NCBI GenBank assembly: GCA_964616405.1
Contig: CAZTRE010000020.1
Coordinates: 1 to 20,599, forward strand
Length of the DNA: 20,599 bases
Origin: JAEDES01 sp964616405
Lineage (GTDB): Bacteria; Bacillota_I; Bacilli_A; RF39; UBA660
Direction of reading: 5' to 3'
Numbering within the stretch: the stretch's first letter is position 1; each line of letters begins with the position of its first letter. The position numbers and the translations under genes were made by a program. Shown in pieces: positions 1-7,858 of the stretch. Below the pieces are notes generated by a model. The model did not search any database. It saw only the letters and a program-made list of their open reading frames with translations, and was not told where the DNA came from.

Positions 1-121
1 ACAAACGATTGTCTGATTGTCTAGTTTTTTTGATTTTTTATAATATATTTTACTGATAATTATATTAAGATGATTGATAGAATATTCTACTTTCATGCTT
101 GCGACTTAATTATATTCGATA
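1..121. other. Gene-free left edge with tandem 8-mer and 12-bp palindrome
   Basis: No credible reading frame is present. The octamer GATTGTCT occurs twice in direct tandem (7-14 and 15-22), and TAGAATATTCTA at 78-89 is a perfect 12-bp palindrome. A plus-strand promoter-like pair exists (TTGTCT at 17-22, 16-bp spacer, TATAAT at 39-44), but it faces the end of the convergent ychF transcript with no gene behind it. In sequence this AT-rich, the motif matches may be chance. Confidence 0.3.
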
Positions 122-154
122 CAAAAAAGATATGTAAACACTAACATATCTTTT
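122..154 (-). terminator. Rho-independent terminator after ychF
   Basis: An 11-bp perfect inverted repeat (125-135 with 144-154) has an 8-nt loop. Read on the minus strand, the hairpin ends in ACATATC followed by a run of six T. It lies about 40 bases past the ychF stop codon and closes the leftmost minus-strand unit. Confidence 0.75.
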
Positions 155-194
155 ATTTCAATATTTTAATTAAATTTTACTTTAACTCCTTATT

Positions 195-1295
195 TTAAAC
201 ATTAAAACGGAAATGACAGATATCTCCGTCTTGCATTTGGTAATCTTTCCCCTCTAATCTGGCTTTTCCAGCTTCTTTTACCTTTAATTCACTGCCGCAA
301 TCAATCAAGTCTTGATATGACATAACTTCTGCTCGAATGAATCCTTTTTCAAAATCCGTATGAATTATTCCGGCACATTGTTTCGCATTCATTCCCTTTT
401 TAAAGGTCCAAGCTCTTACTTCATCTTTACCTACTGTAAAGTATGTTGCCAAACCTAAAATATCATATGTGGCGGTGATTAGCTTATCTAACCCAGAACC
501 ATTAAGTCCTAACCCTTCTAACATTTCTTGTTTATCTTCAGCTGATAATTCACTTAATTCCTCTTCCACTTTGGCACATAAACTTACCACTTTAGCATTT
601 TCTTTAGTTGCATATTCTTTTACTTGTTTTACGTAATCGTTATCTTCATTACCTAATTCGGATTCTTTAATATTTGCTAAATAAATTATGGGTTTTATAG
701 TTAAAAAGCTATATGATTTTAGTAATTTCCTTTCATCTTCTGTATACTCAATTTGACGTAGAGGAATGTTTTCTAATAATGCTTTTTTTGACTTTTCTAA
801 TGCTTCTACTTCAATAATATCATCTTTGTTTTTTGTGGTTCTAGCCTTTTTCGCAACTCTTTCTAATCTATTATTAATCACATCTAAATCAGCTATTGCA
901 AGTTCTAGATTAATTGTTTCAATATCTCTTATTGGATCTGGGGCTCCATCTACGTGAATGATTTTCCCATCATCAAAACACCTAACTACTTCGACGATCG
1001 CATCAACTTCTCTAATATGTGATAAGAACTTATTTCCTAAACCTTCTCCTTTTGATGCTCCTTTTACTAAACCTGCAATGTCAGTAAATTCATACGCAGT
1101 TGGAATAAATTTATTTGGTTCATACATTTCTTTTAATTTTTCCATTCTTTCATCTGGCACTGTTACAACTCCAACGTTTGGCTCAATAGTTGCAAAAGGA
1201 TAATTTTCTGCTAATATTTTTTGATTTGTTATTGCATTAAATAGTGTTGACTTTCCTACATTTGGTAAACCTACTATTCCGGCTGTTAAACTCAT
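195..1295 (-). CDS. ychF: Ribosome-associated ATPase YchF (OLA1/EngD family)
   Basis: A full-length YchF protein of 366 aa, the family's normal size. YchF is an Obg-related P-loop NTPase that binds ribosomes and prefers ATP. Visible motifs are the P-loop GLPNVGKST at residues 9-17, DIAG (G3) at 72-75 followed by a glycine-rich switch, and NIKE at 208-211 in place of the GTPase NKxD, which is the basis of ATP preference in this family. The C-terminal part (from about 280) is the TGS-like domain ending in HFRFNV. The ATG is preceded by AGAGGT at a good distance. It follows the HAD nucleotidase gene by 24 nt and so is probably its co-transcribed partner; a terminator follows. Proximity of ychF to parAB is common in Bacilli. 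Confidence 0.97.
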   Translation of the reverse strand: MSLTAGIVGLPNVGKSTLFNAITNQKILAENYPFATIEPNVGVVTVPDERMEKLKEMYEPNKFIPTAYEFTDIAGLVKGASKGEGLGNKFLSHIREVDAIVEVVRCFDDGKIIHVDGAPDPIRDIETINLELAIADLDVINNRLERVAKKARTTKNKDDIIEVEALEKSKKALLENIPLRQIEYTEDERKLLKSYSFLTIKPIIYLANIKESELGNEDNDYVKQVKEYATKENAKVVSLCAKVEEELSELSAEDKQEMLEGLGLNGSGLDKLITATYDILGLATYFTVGKDEVRAWTFKKGMNAKQCAGIIHTDFEKGFIRAEVMSYQDLIDCGSELKVKEAGKARLEGKDYQMQDGDICHFRFNV

Positions 1296-1319
1296 ATTTA
1301 TTACCTCTTTTCTTTTTTA

Positions 1320-1913
1320 TTATAACATACTTTGTATCTTATTATAAATATCATACCAGCTATAACATCTGATGATATTTTTCCCATGACATTCTGAATT
1401 GTATTCTTCATTCATACAAATAACAGGAATTAATTTTGATATTTGATTTATATTATTAGGATTATCTTCAATCATAACATCAATTGTGTAATCAGTGATT
1501 TCTTGCGTTTTGTCTTCATTATTGCCTTTACTAAAAATTAAATTATCATAAACTACATTATTTTTATTTAACCACGCTTTTACATTGTTACGCATTATTT
1601 CACCGGCTGCAGTTGATTCATTGGCAGGCCATCTTGCTGTTATAATATATATTTCATGACCTTCTCTTTTTAACTTATTAATAATCTCACTTGCAAATTC
1701 TCTTATTTCATAATGTTTTGAATAATCCCATATCATTTCGTCCCAGAAGGCATCTCCGATTTTCTTTGATACATTAAACATATCATGGAGTTTATATTTT
1801 TTTGATGTAATTTCATAGCATATATTATGCTCAGTACAATATTTTGAAAAATAATCTTTCTGATATTGAGCTAAGTTTGTTAATACACCATCTATGTCTA
1901 TTCCAATTCGCAT
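1320..1913 (-). CDS. HAD-superfamily 5'-nucleotidase-like protein (NT5C/YqfW type)
   Basis: A 197-aa cytosolic HAD hydrolase. The nucleophile motif is DIDGV at residues 6-10 (Asp6 nucleophile, Asp8 acid/base). The second motif is ITAR at 91-94, a plausible catalytic lysine is K129 (SKG), and the metal-binding acidic motif is IEDNP at 148-152. The DxDGV start and small alpha-helical cap of about 60 residues fit the deoxyribonucleotidase NT5C / YqfW group, which removes phosphate from nucleoside monophosphates. The substrate cannot be told from sequence. AGAGGG precedes the ATG, and a strong promoter lies just upstream (1939-1967). It is first in a two-gene unit with ychF. Family confidence is high, substrate confidence low. 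Confidence 0.85.
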   Translation of the reverse strand: MRIGIDIDGVLTNLAQYQKDYFSKYCTEHNICYEITSKKYKLHDMFNVSKKIGDAFWDEMIWDYSKHYEIREFASEIINKLKREGHEIYIITARWPANESTAAGEIMRNNVKAWLNKNNVVYDNLIFSKGNNEDKTQEITDYTIDVMIEDNPNNINQISKLIPVICMNEEYNSECHGKNIIRCYSWYDIYNKIQSML

Positions 1914-1938
1914 AATATCCCTCTTTTCTTTCCTATGT

Positions 1939-1967
1939 ATTATATCTAATTATTACTGTTTTAGCAA
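1939..1967 (-). promoter_or_regulatory. Sigma-A-type promoter for nucleotidase-ychF
   Basis: On the minus strand, TTGCTA (1962-1967), a 17-bp spacer and a perfect TATAAT (1939-1944). It sits between the abgT terminator and the nucleotidase start, with AGAGGG and the ATG shortly downstream. It makes the nucleotidase-ychF pair a separate transcription unit. Confidence 0.7.
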
Positions 1968-1990
1968 TAAAAAACACCTTTCGGTGTTTA
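1966..1990 (-). terminator. Terminator overlapping the abgT stop codon
   Basis: A 7-bp stem (AAACACC at 1972-1978 with GGTGTTT at 1983-1989) is closed by a 4-base loop that reads GAAA on the minus strand. A T-rich tail follows on the minus strand. The abgT stop codon lies inside the hairpin, so translation reaches the stem. It ends the parA-to-abgT unit. Confidence 0.75.
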
Positions 1991-3592
1991 AATCGTAGGA
2001 TATACTCCTGGCCCTATTGGTAAACCAATAATATACCATCCAATTACTAAGATTATCCATATTAATGCAATCAGTAAGAAGTATGGAGTGACCATTTCCA
2101 AACCTTTTCTAATGGTAATTGGTCTTTCCTTATGTAAATTATATAAATTTAAATACCCTATAAATATAACAAAGGCAGCTAATAATGGGGTAAATCCTTT
2201 TACCATTGAATCTCCTGCTCTCATTACTATTTGAGCAAAATCTGGTGATATATTAGATTGCATAAATATTGGAACTACTACTGGAGAAAATAAGGCCCAT
2301 TTTGTTGTGGCACTTGTTACAAAGAAACCTGATATTCCTATAAATAATAAGGTAACAACTATTAGTAATATTCCATTTAAATCTATGTATTCAAGTAGAT
2401 TTACTAACCAAATTGTTATTATTTCACCAATGTTTGTTTTTTTGAAAATTGCAATAAATTGAGCGGCTACAAACATTAAAATAAATATACTTCCTAATTT
2501 TGCAAAGTTATTATTTAACTTACCAATCAAGTCTTTATCATTTTTTATTGATTTGGCTCCTAAGGCATATGCTAGACCGGTTATAATAAAGAATAAAGCA
2601 ACTATGTAAGTAAATCCGTCTTGTAAAAAGGCTTTTTCTCCAAAAATTTGATTGACATATATTTTTTCACTCATATCGAGCATAAGTCCAGAACCTGGTA
2701 AGTTTGGTATTAATGAATATGCAAAGAATAATATAAATAGAATTCCAGAAATTAGAGCATACCTTAAACCTTTTTTGGCATTTTTCTCTTGTTCAATCCG
2801 CTTTAATTCGTCATTTGTTTCTAATGTCATACTGATTGGACTATATTTTTCAGTTTGAGCTAATTCTTCCTCTTTCTTATATTTTCCAATCTTTGGGGCA
2901 ATTATTTTTTCAAGAATAAATGTTCCAACTAACGAAATAATAAAAGTAGCAACAATTATAAATATTAAGTTAGCTGTTAAAGCAATATGCGTTGACTCAT
3001 TGATTAGCATAGCAGCATTTTTTGTATAGTCCATTAACGCTATTTCTTGAGTTCCTACAAACAATGAAATGCCATAACCAAATGATACTCCACAAAACGC
3101 TGTAATAACTCCTAGCATCGGATTTCTATTATTCATAAAATATAACAAAGCAACTAATGGTATTAATATTGCATAGCCAACATCGTTAATTAAAGAAGAT
3201 GCTGTTGCAATGAATAAAACGATAAATGTAAATACTTGCCTTGGTATTTTTGAAATATATTTTTTAGTAACGGTTTCTAATAATCCAGTAGATTCTGCTA
3301 TAGTTAAGGCTATTAAGGAAATTATTAATGATCCTAAAGGCCCAAAACTTAAAAAGTTTGTCATGGCATTACTAATCATATATCTTAATCCCTTTAAACT
3401 AAGCATGTTTTCTACAATTATTAGTGTTGGTTCTAACTCTTTTGTATTAACATTAACAGTATTATACGTAGCTTGCATTTCAAATATTGATAAAACGCCA
3501 CTTAATAATATTACTATTATTGTTAATATAAGAAATGTTGTTATCGGATGAAAATAAAATTTCTTTAGTCTTAATTTTCTTTTGTCATTCAT
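1988..3592 (-). CDS. AbgT-family membrane transporter
   Basis: A 534-aa, very hydrophobic inner-membrane protein with roughly ten or more membrane segments. The family is recognisable from FGPLGSLI (73-80) followed by AESTGL, the SSLINDVGYAILIPL hairpin segment (about 132-146), SFGYGISLFVGTQEIAL (170-186), and the second half with GFFVTSATTKWALFSP and MRAGDSMVKGFTPLL. These correspond to the helical-hairpin repeats of AbgT transporters. Characterised members import p-aminobenzoyl-glutamate (AbgT) or export antimetabolites such as sulfonamides (MtrF, YdaH). The direction and substrate here are unknown. The start is fixed by AGGAAGGAT upstream of ATG. It lies 3 nt after the DUF951 gene, so it looks like the last gene of the parAB operon, which is an unusual place for it. 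Confidence 0.9.
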   Translation of the reverse strand: MNDKRKLRLKKFYFHPITTFLILTIIVILLSGVLSIFEMQATYNTVNVNTKELEPTLIIVENMLSLKGLRYMISNAMTNFLSFGPLGSLIISLIALTIAESTGLLETVTKKYISKIPRQVFTFIVLFIATASSLINDVGYAILIPLVALLYFMNNRNPMLGVITAFCGVSFGYGISLFVGTQEIALMDYTKNAAMLINESTHIALTANLIFIIVATFIISLVGTFILEKIIAPKIGKYKKEEELAQTEKYSPISMTLETNDELKRIEQEKNAKKGLRYALISGILFILFFAYSLIPNLPGSGLMLDMSEKIYVNQIFGEKAFLQDGFTYIVALFFIITGLAYALGAKSIKNDKDLIGKLNNNFAKLGSIFILMFVAAQFIAIFKKTNIGEIITIWLVNLLEYIDLNGILLIVVTLLFIGISGFFVTSATTKWALFSPVVVPIFMQSNISPDFAQIVMRAGDSMVKGFTPLLAAFVIFIGYLNLYNLHKERPITIRKGLEMVTPYFLLIALIWIILVIGWYIIGLPIGPGVYPTI

Positions 3593-3595
3593 AAA

Positions 3596-3793
3596 TTATC
3601 CTTCCTGGGAAATTATCTTTTTTACTTTTTTGTTAAAGTCTATTCTAGGAATCAATATGGTTCTACCACAATTTAAGCATTTTATTTTTATGTCAGCTCC
3701 AAGTCTTGTAATTTCCCATTCATTTCCGCCGCATGGATGCTGTTTTTTCATAACAACTTTTGTACCTAATGTGTAGTTTAAATTATTTTCCAT
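3596..3793 (-). CDS. DUF951 zinc-ribbon-like small protein
   Basis: A 65-aa basic protein carrying the whole DUF951 signature: VVMKKQHPCGGNEW (13-26), then RLGADIKIKCLNCGR (30-44) and a basic end. One early Cys (C21) and the CLNC pair (C39, C42) could form a metal site with a nearby His (H19). The function is unknown; it is a conserved Firmicutes gene usually found by mscS/ychF near parB. Its start overlaps the end of mscS by 11 nt, with AGAGGT inside mscS serving as ribosome-binding site, so the two are likely translationally coupled. Confidence 0.92.
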   Translation of the reverse strand: MENNLNYTLGTKVVMKKQHPCGGNEWEITRLGADIKIKCLNCGRTILIPRIDFNKKVKKIISQEG

Positions 3794-4601
3794 TATGCAC
3801 CTCTATTTGTGTAACTGGTATTTTTATATTTTTTTTATCAAAGGTTTCCTTTATTTTTTTTCTTAATAATCTTTCTGTTTCAAATTGTTTCATTGGTTCA
3901 ACCTCCAGTGTAACTCTATATACTACTGATGAATTGTCTAATGCAGTAATCCCTAATACTTGTATTTCGCCTTTGGCATGTTCAATTTTTCCGGTTAATG
4001 ATTTGGCTAATTCTTGTAGTACTTTTTCAACTTTGTCTGGAGAATGCTCATAATCTACACCAACATCTACGACTGCTAGAGAGGCATGAAGACTATAATT
4101 AATCACATTATCCATATAGCGATTACCAATAATTTTTATAGCTCCCTTATAGTTTCTTATTTGGGTAGTCTTTAAACCAACTGAAATAACTTCTCCCATG
4201 AAACCATCAACTTCAATGGTATCACCTACTTCATATTGTCCTTCAGTTATTATAAATATTCCAGCTATCAAGTCCTTAGCCAAATCTTGAAAAGCTAATC
4301 CGATAATTGCTGTTGTGATTCCAAGACCCGCAACAAGTGAATTAACATTTACACCAAATATAGCCAAAACTGCTAATAAATCTATTATTACAATGACATA
4401 TTTTATTATATTAATTATCAGCAGATTAACGGTTTTAATTCTATGAACTTGATGAGATTTTAATTTTTTTATATTTCTGTTAGAAAACCTTAAAATTGCT
4501 TTTTTAATAAGGACATAAACTAAAATACTTATGACAATAAATAATATCGGAAAAACAATTTGCTTTAGCTCAAGGGTAAAAAGTCCAGGTATTTTAATCA
4601 T
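3783..4601 (-). CDS. mscS: MscS-family small-conductance mechanosensitive channel
   Basis: 272 aa, typical of the minimal MscS architecture. It has three transmembrane segments (about 15-33, 58-84, 87-115), with the third being the pore helix rich in Gly/Ala (AGLGITTAIIGLAFQDL, about 91-107). A beta domain beginning EGQYEVGDTIEV (about 120-131) and the alpha/beta C-terminal vestibule follow. It opens under membrane tension to release solutes after hypo-osmotic shock. GAGGAT, which overlaps the parB stop, precedes the ATG by a good spacing; the gap to parB is only 3 nt. Membership in the parAB operon is common in Firmicutes. Confidence 0.93.
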   Translation of the reverse strand: MIKIPGLFTLELKQIVFPILFIVISILVYVLIKKAILRFSNRNIKKLKSHQVHRIKTVNLLIINIIKYVIVIIDLLAVLAIFGVNVNSLVAGLGITTAIIGLAFQDLAKDLIAGIFIITEGQYEVGDTIEVDGFMGEVISVGLKTTQIRNYKGAIKIIGNRYMDNVINYSLHASLAVVDVGVDYEHSPDKVEKVLQELAKSLTGKIEHAKGEIQVLGITALDNSSVVYRVTLEVEPMKQFETERLLRKKIKETFDKKNIKIPVTQIEVHNGK

Positions 4602-4604
4602 AAA

Positions 4605-5507
4605 CTATCCTCTTGGTTCTATGTGCATTATTTCTAGTAGCCTGTTTAAATCACTGGCATTTACGAAATTTATTTCAATTTTGTTACTTTTAATACGTAC
4701 TTTTGTGCCTAATTTTTCACATAATTCATCTTGAACATATTTATATTCTGTGGTTTCTGATTTTGTTTTCTTAATTTGGTGTGTTCTTGTAAATTCTTTA
4801 TCTGAATTTGTTAGTTCTTCTAACTTTCTAACACTTAAACCTTCATCAACTATTCTTTGAGCAAGTTCTTGTTGTTGCTTTTTATTATCCAATTTACTCA
4901 AAACTCTTGCATGACCCATTGAAATTTTTTTATCACTGATTTGTGTTTGAATGTCCTCTGGAAGATTTAATAACCCTAACATATTTGTTATATGGCTTCT
5001 ACTTTTTCCTAATCTTTTTGCTAATTGTTCTTGAGTTAAAGCTAGTGTCTCAATTAATTTTTTATAGGCCGTTGATTCCTCAATAGCATTTAAATTTTCT
5101 CTTTGAAGGTTTTCTAATAATGCAATCTCCATCATCTCAGTATCACTAAAATCTCTGATGATTGCAGGGATTTCCTCTAAACCTGCTAATTGAGATGCTT
5201 TTACACGTCTTTCTCCTGCGATTATTTCATAACCTTTAATACTTTTTTTAATGATAATTGGTTGAAATACACCATGTTCTTTTATTGAATCTGACAATTC
5301 TTTTAATGCAGTTTCATCAAAGACTTTTCTTGGTTGATACGGATTGCTTCTTAAATCTGCTATTTTTACATTTATTATCTCTTCACTAGGGGTTTGCGTA
5401 AGAATTTTTTCTTCTACTTTATCATAGGCAAGTGGTTCATTGAAAAATAATTCTTCTAGACCTCTCCCTAAGGCTCTTCTTTTGCCCGTTTCATTATTTG
5501 CTTCCAT
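4605..5507 (-). CDS. parB: Chromosome-partitioning protein ParB / Spo0J
   Basis: About 300 aa, the normal ParB length. Near the N-terminus is RRALGRGLEELF (about 10-21), the ParA-stimulating segment. The CTP-binding ParB/sulfiredoxin domain follows, with GERRVKAS (98-105) and ENLQRENL (132-139), then the helix-turn-helix starting TQEQLAKRLGKSRSHI (about 158-173), and a C-terminal dimerisation domain ending IMHIEPRG. ParB binds parS, clamps with CTP and spreads around the origin. The ATG at 5505-5507 is preferred over an upstream in-frame TTG (5514-5516), because the TTG lies too close to the Shine-Dalgarno sequence AGGAAG. It overlaps the parA end by 14 nt, so translation is probably coupled. 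Confidence 0.95.
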   Translation of the reverse strand: MEANNETGKRRALGRGLEELFFNEPLAYDKVEEKILTQTPSEEIINVKIADLRSNPYQPRKVFDETALKELSDSIKEHGVFQPIIIKKSIKGYEIIAGERRVKASQLAGLEEIPAIIRDFSDTEMMEIALLENLQRENLNAIEESTAYKKLIETLALTQEQLAKRLGKSRSHITNMLGLLNLPEDIQTQISDKKISMGHARVLSKLDNKKQQQELAQRIVDEGLSVRKLEELTNSDKEFTRTHQIKKTKSETTEYKYVQDELCEKLGTKVRIKSNKIEINFVNASDLNRLLEIMHIEPRG

Positions 5508-6282
5508 TTCTTGCAATCACTTCCTTTGCTAAATTTATATAAGCTTCAGAACCCTTGCTTTTTGGATCATAAGCAATAATTGGTTCGCCATGTGAAGGTG
5601 CTTCTGTAAGCCTTACTAATCTTGGAATTATTGTATTATATACTTTCTCTTTAAAAAACTTTCTAATGTCATCGACTACCTCAAAACCTAGATTTGTTCT
5701 AGCATCTAACATAGTTAATAATACTCCTTCAATATCTAAAGTTGGGTTCAATGTTTTTTGTGCTAGCATGATTGTCTTTAATAGTTGTGTAATTCCTTCT
5801 AAGGCAAAGAACTCACATTGTACTGGAATTATTACAGAGTCTGATGCTGTTAACGCGTTTGTTGTAATAACTCCTAAAGATGGAGGACAATCAATGATAA
5901 TATAATCAAAGCTATCTTTTATATCCATAAGATGTTTTTTTAATTGTTCACCTTTTAAGAAGCCGCTTTCTTTGTGACTCTTTTCAACTAATTCAATATC
6001 TAAACCTGCTAAGTTAATTGTTGCCGGCAAAACATACAATTTTTTATATTTTGTTTTAATCGTGGCTTCAGTAATTTTACATTCTCCAATTAAAACATCA
6101 TAAACACTTTTTTCTATGTCTCCTTTATTAATTCCCACACCAGTAGTTGTATTTCCTTGAGGGTCTAAATCTATTAATAACACTTTTTTCCCTAATACTG
6201 CTAGTGATGCAGAAAGATTTATACTAGTGGTAGTCTTCCCAACCCCACCTTTTTGATTTACTAATGATATAACCTTTCCCAT
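5494..6282 (-). CDS. parA: Chromosome-partitioning ATPase ParA / Soj
   Basis: 262 aa with the deviant Walker A motif KGGVGKTT (11-18) at the N-terminus, LIDLDPQGN (36-44) with the Walker A' aspartates, and DCPPSLG as Walker B. ParA binds ATP and DNA non-specifically and drives ParB-parS separation; in B. subtilis Soj also regulates DnaA. The start ATG follows GGGTGAT. It is the first gene of the operon parA-parB-mscS-DUF951-abgT, and a promoter is visible just upstream (6313-6341). Confidence 0.97.
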   Translation of the reverse strand: MGKVISLVNQKGGVGKTTTSINLSASLAVLGKKVLLIDLDPQGNTTTGVGINKGDIEKSVYDVLIGECKITEATIKTKYKKLYVLPATINLAGLDIELVEKSHKESGFLKGEQLKKHLMDIKDSFDYIIIDCPPSLGVITTNALTASDSVIIPVQCEFFALEGITQLLKTIMLAQKTLNPTLDIEGVLLTMLDARTNLGFEVVDDIRKFFKEKVYNTIIPRLVRLTEAPSHGEPIIAYDPKSKGSEAYINLAKEVIARNGSK

Positions 6283-6312
6283 CTAATCACCCATTTTCCA
6301 TATTACTTTAAT

Positions 6313-6341
6313 ATTGTACCAAAGAAAAACTTTTTTTTAAA
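6313..6341 (-). promoter_or_regulatory. Probable promoter of the parA operon
   Basis: On the minus strand, TTTAAA (6336-6341), a 17-bp spacer and TACAAT (6313-6318) preceded by TGG, an extended -10. An 8-bp palindrome AAACGTTT (6339-6346) overlaps the -35 element and could be an operator, though this is only a suggestion. The promoter lies between the noc terminator and parA. Confidence 0.5.
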
Positions 6342-6351
6342 CGTTTTTAGC

Positions 6352-6378
6352 AAAAAAAGTGGTTTTTTATCCACTTTT
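6352..6378 (-). terminator. Terminator after noc
   Basis: An 8-bp stem (AAAAGTGG at 6355-6362 with CCACTTTT at 6371-6378) has an 8-nt loop and, on the minus strand, a run of seven T (6352-6358). It sits just past the noc stop and separates noc from the parA operon. Confidence 0.8.
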
Positions 6379-6387
6379 GTTTGTTTA

Positions 6388-7746
6388 TTATTTGTCCAAT
6401 TTTATAATAACTTGGAACGAATTTTCAAAATCCATTTCATCTGCATGTATCGAAACACCATATTCTTTTAATTCTATTACTAAATCTTTTATTTTCTTTA
6501 TGGCATCTTCTATTTTTGAAGTACTTTGAGGAGACGGCATTTCAGGGATTCCTGTTTCCGCTGAGGCCGTTGCTACACTTGGTATAGTTGATGGGACTGG
6601 CGGAATAAAATCTGCTGTTTTAAAGTAATCAGCTGCTTTTGGTTGTGGTTCTTCAATCTCATCTTTTTTCACTATTTCTTCTGCTGGAGTTCTAAATTCA
6701 TTCATTCCAGAGATGTTTCCTACTGCTGGACCCATAGCTACGTTTTGAATATTTAATAAACTATCTAAATCAGCCGCTGGCTTATCCCCATTTTCTATTT
6801 TTGTTGGAGTATTAATATCCATAGCACTATCTCTAAGAGCATCTAAATCTTGATGGGCATTTATATCATTAAATGCCATTGGTGGCTCTTGATCATCGTC
6901 TGATCCATTGCCAATTTCTCCATAATTAATAAATTTTTGTGGAGCATCAGAGGTAGAGTCTGCAGGAGGTACAATTTTTACTTGTCCATACTCTGCTTTT
7001 TTCTCTACAATACCTGATGATGGTTCAAGTGGTGTACTATTTAATAGACTATTTGCTGATGGTATTGTAACTGGATTCATAAAACCTTCATTTTGATTAT
7101 TCATATTAGTAACCTCTTCACTATTTTCTTCATCTTTTGGGTATAGATTTCTAATTTCCTCTTCAACGGCTCTTACACTCATTTTATTATTTATAATTTT
7201 CTTTAGCATTTCATTTTGCTTTTTACTGTCTGGGATATTTAGTAATGCCCTAGCATGGCGTTCAGAAATTTGTTCTTTTAATAGTGAATCCTGAACTTCG
7301 TCCGGTAGTGATAAAAGTCTTAATTTATTTGCTACAGCTGATTGGCTCTTTCCCATTGTTTTAGCTAAGTCATCTTGCGTCATTTCATCAATTTCTAATA
7401 TTTTTTGATAAGTTCTGGCTTCCTCTATTGGGGTTAAATTTCTTCGTTGAAGATTTTCTAGTAAAGCTACTTTAGAACTTTCTTTATCATCTAAATCTCT
7501 AATAATTGCAGGAATCTTTGTAAGTCCGGCTAAAGCAGAAGCTTTATATCTTCTCTCTCCTGCTATTATTTCATATTTTCCTTTAACGTTGCGGACAATT
7601 ATTGGTTGGATAACACCATGTTCTTTAATTGATACAGCTAACTCTTTTAATGCTCTTTCATCAAACACTTCTCTTGGCTGAAATCGATTTGGTATGATGT
7701 CATCTAAATATAGTTGTACAACTTGATCCTTGTTTTCTGTATTCAT
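6388..7746 (-). CDS. noc: Noc-like ParB paralogue with long C-terminal extension
   Basis: A 452-aa protein whose first 200 residues closely resemble B. subtilis Noc: PNRFQPR (19-25), GERRYKAS (63-70), ENLQRRNLTP (97-106), and the helix-turn-helix TQDDLAKTMGKSQSAVANK (123-141). Noc is a CTP-dependent DNA clamp that blocks division over the nucleoid. Two things differ from the family. The N-terminal amphipathic membrane-targeting helix of Noc is absent: the ATG with its GAGGGGA ribosome site begins almost directly at the ParB domain. Residues about 205-409 form a low-complexity N/P/S/A/acidic linker, followed by a 43-residue end module (410-452) predicted as helix plus two strands. Noc is typically near 280 aa, so this one is greatly extended. 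A function in nucleoid occlusion is inferred from position next to rsmG and from the ParB/HTH domains. It is monocistronic. Confidence 0.85.
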   Translation of the reverse strand: MNTENKDQVVQLYLDDIIPNRFQPREVFDERALKELAVSIKEHGVIQPIIVRNVKGKYEIIAGERRYKASALAGLTKIPAIIRDLDDKESSKVALLENLQRRNLTPIEEARTYQKILEIDEMTQDDLAKTMGKSQSAVANKLRLLSLPDEVQDSLLKEQISERHARALLNIPDSKKQNEMLKKIINNKMSVRAVEEEIRNLYPKDEENSEEVTNMNNQNEGFMNPVTIPSANSLLNSTPLEPSSGIVEKKAEYGQVKIVPPADSTSDAPQKFINYGEIGNGSDDDQEPPMAFNDINAHQDLDALRDSAMDINTPTKIENGDKPAADLDSLLNIQNVAMGPAVGNISGMNEFRTPAEEIVKKDEIEEPQPKAADYFKTADFIPPVPSTIPSVATASAETGIPEMPSPQSTSKIEDAIKKIKDLVIELKEYGVSIHADEMDFENSFQVIIKLDK

Positions 7747-7785
7747 ATTGTCCCCTCGCTATCTTTTTATTTATCCTATGCTATC

Positions 7786-7814
7786 ATTATAGACCATTTT
7801 TTCATATATTTCAA
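7786..7814 (-). promoter_or_regulatory. Sigma-A-type promoter of noc
   Basis: On the minus strand, TTGAAA (7809-7814), a 17-bp spacer and a perfect TATAAT (7786-7791). The start site would fall about 30-35 nt before the noc ATG. The -35 element abuts the upstream rsmG terminator. Confidence 0.75.
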
Positions 7815-7815
7815 C

Positions 7816-7853
7816 AAAAAAAGCAAGGCTTTATCAATTATTGCATTGCTTTT
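7816..7853 (-). terminator. Terminator after rsmG
   Basis: An 8-bp stem (AAAAGCAA at 7819-7826 with TTGCTTTT at 7846-7853), a loop of about 19 nt, and a run of seven T on the minus strand. The loop is long, so the structure may be less stable than the others. Its position between rsmG and the noc promoter supports a transcript end here. Confidence 0.65.
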
Positions 7854-7858
7854 ATGAC

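Noticed and set aside
3210..3551. 113-codon plus-strand open frame inside abgT
   Set aside because: It lies antisense to a clearly coding transporter gene, and its apparent hydrophobicity is a by-product of the opposite strand.
3600..3613. CCTTCCTGGGAAAT resembles the B. subtilis Noc-binding site (11 of 14 positions)
   Set aside because: It lies at the coding end of the DUF951 gene, and the same bases supply the abgT ribosome site. A single imperfect match by eye is not enough, and the specificity of this divergent Noc is unknown.
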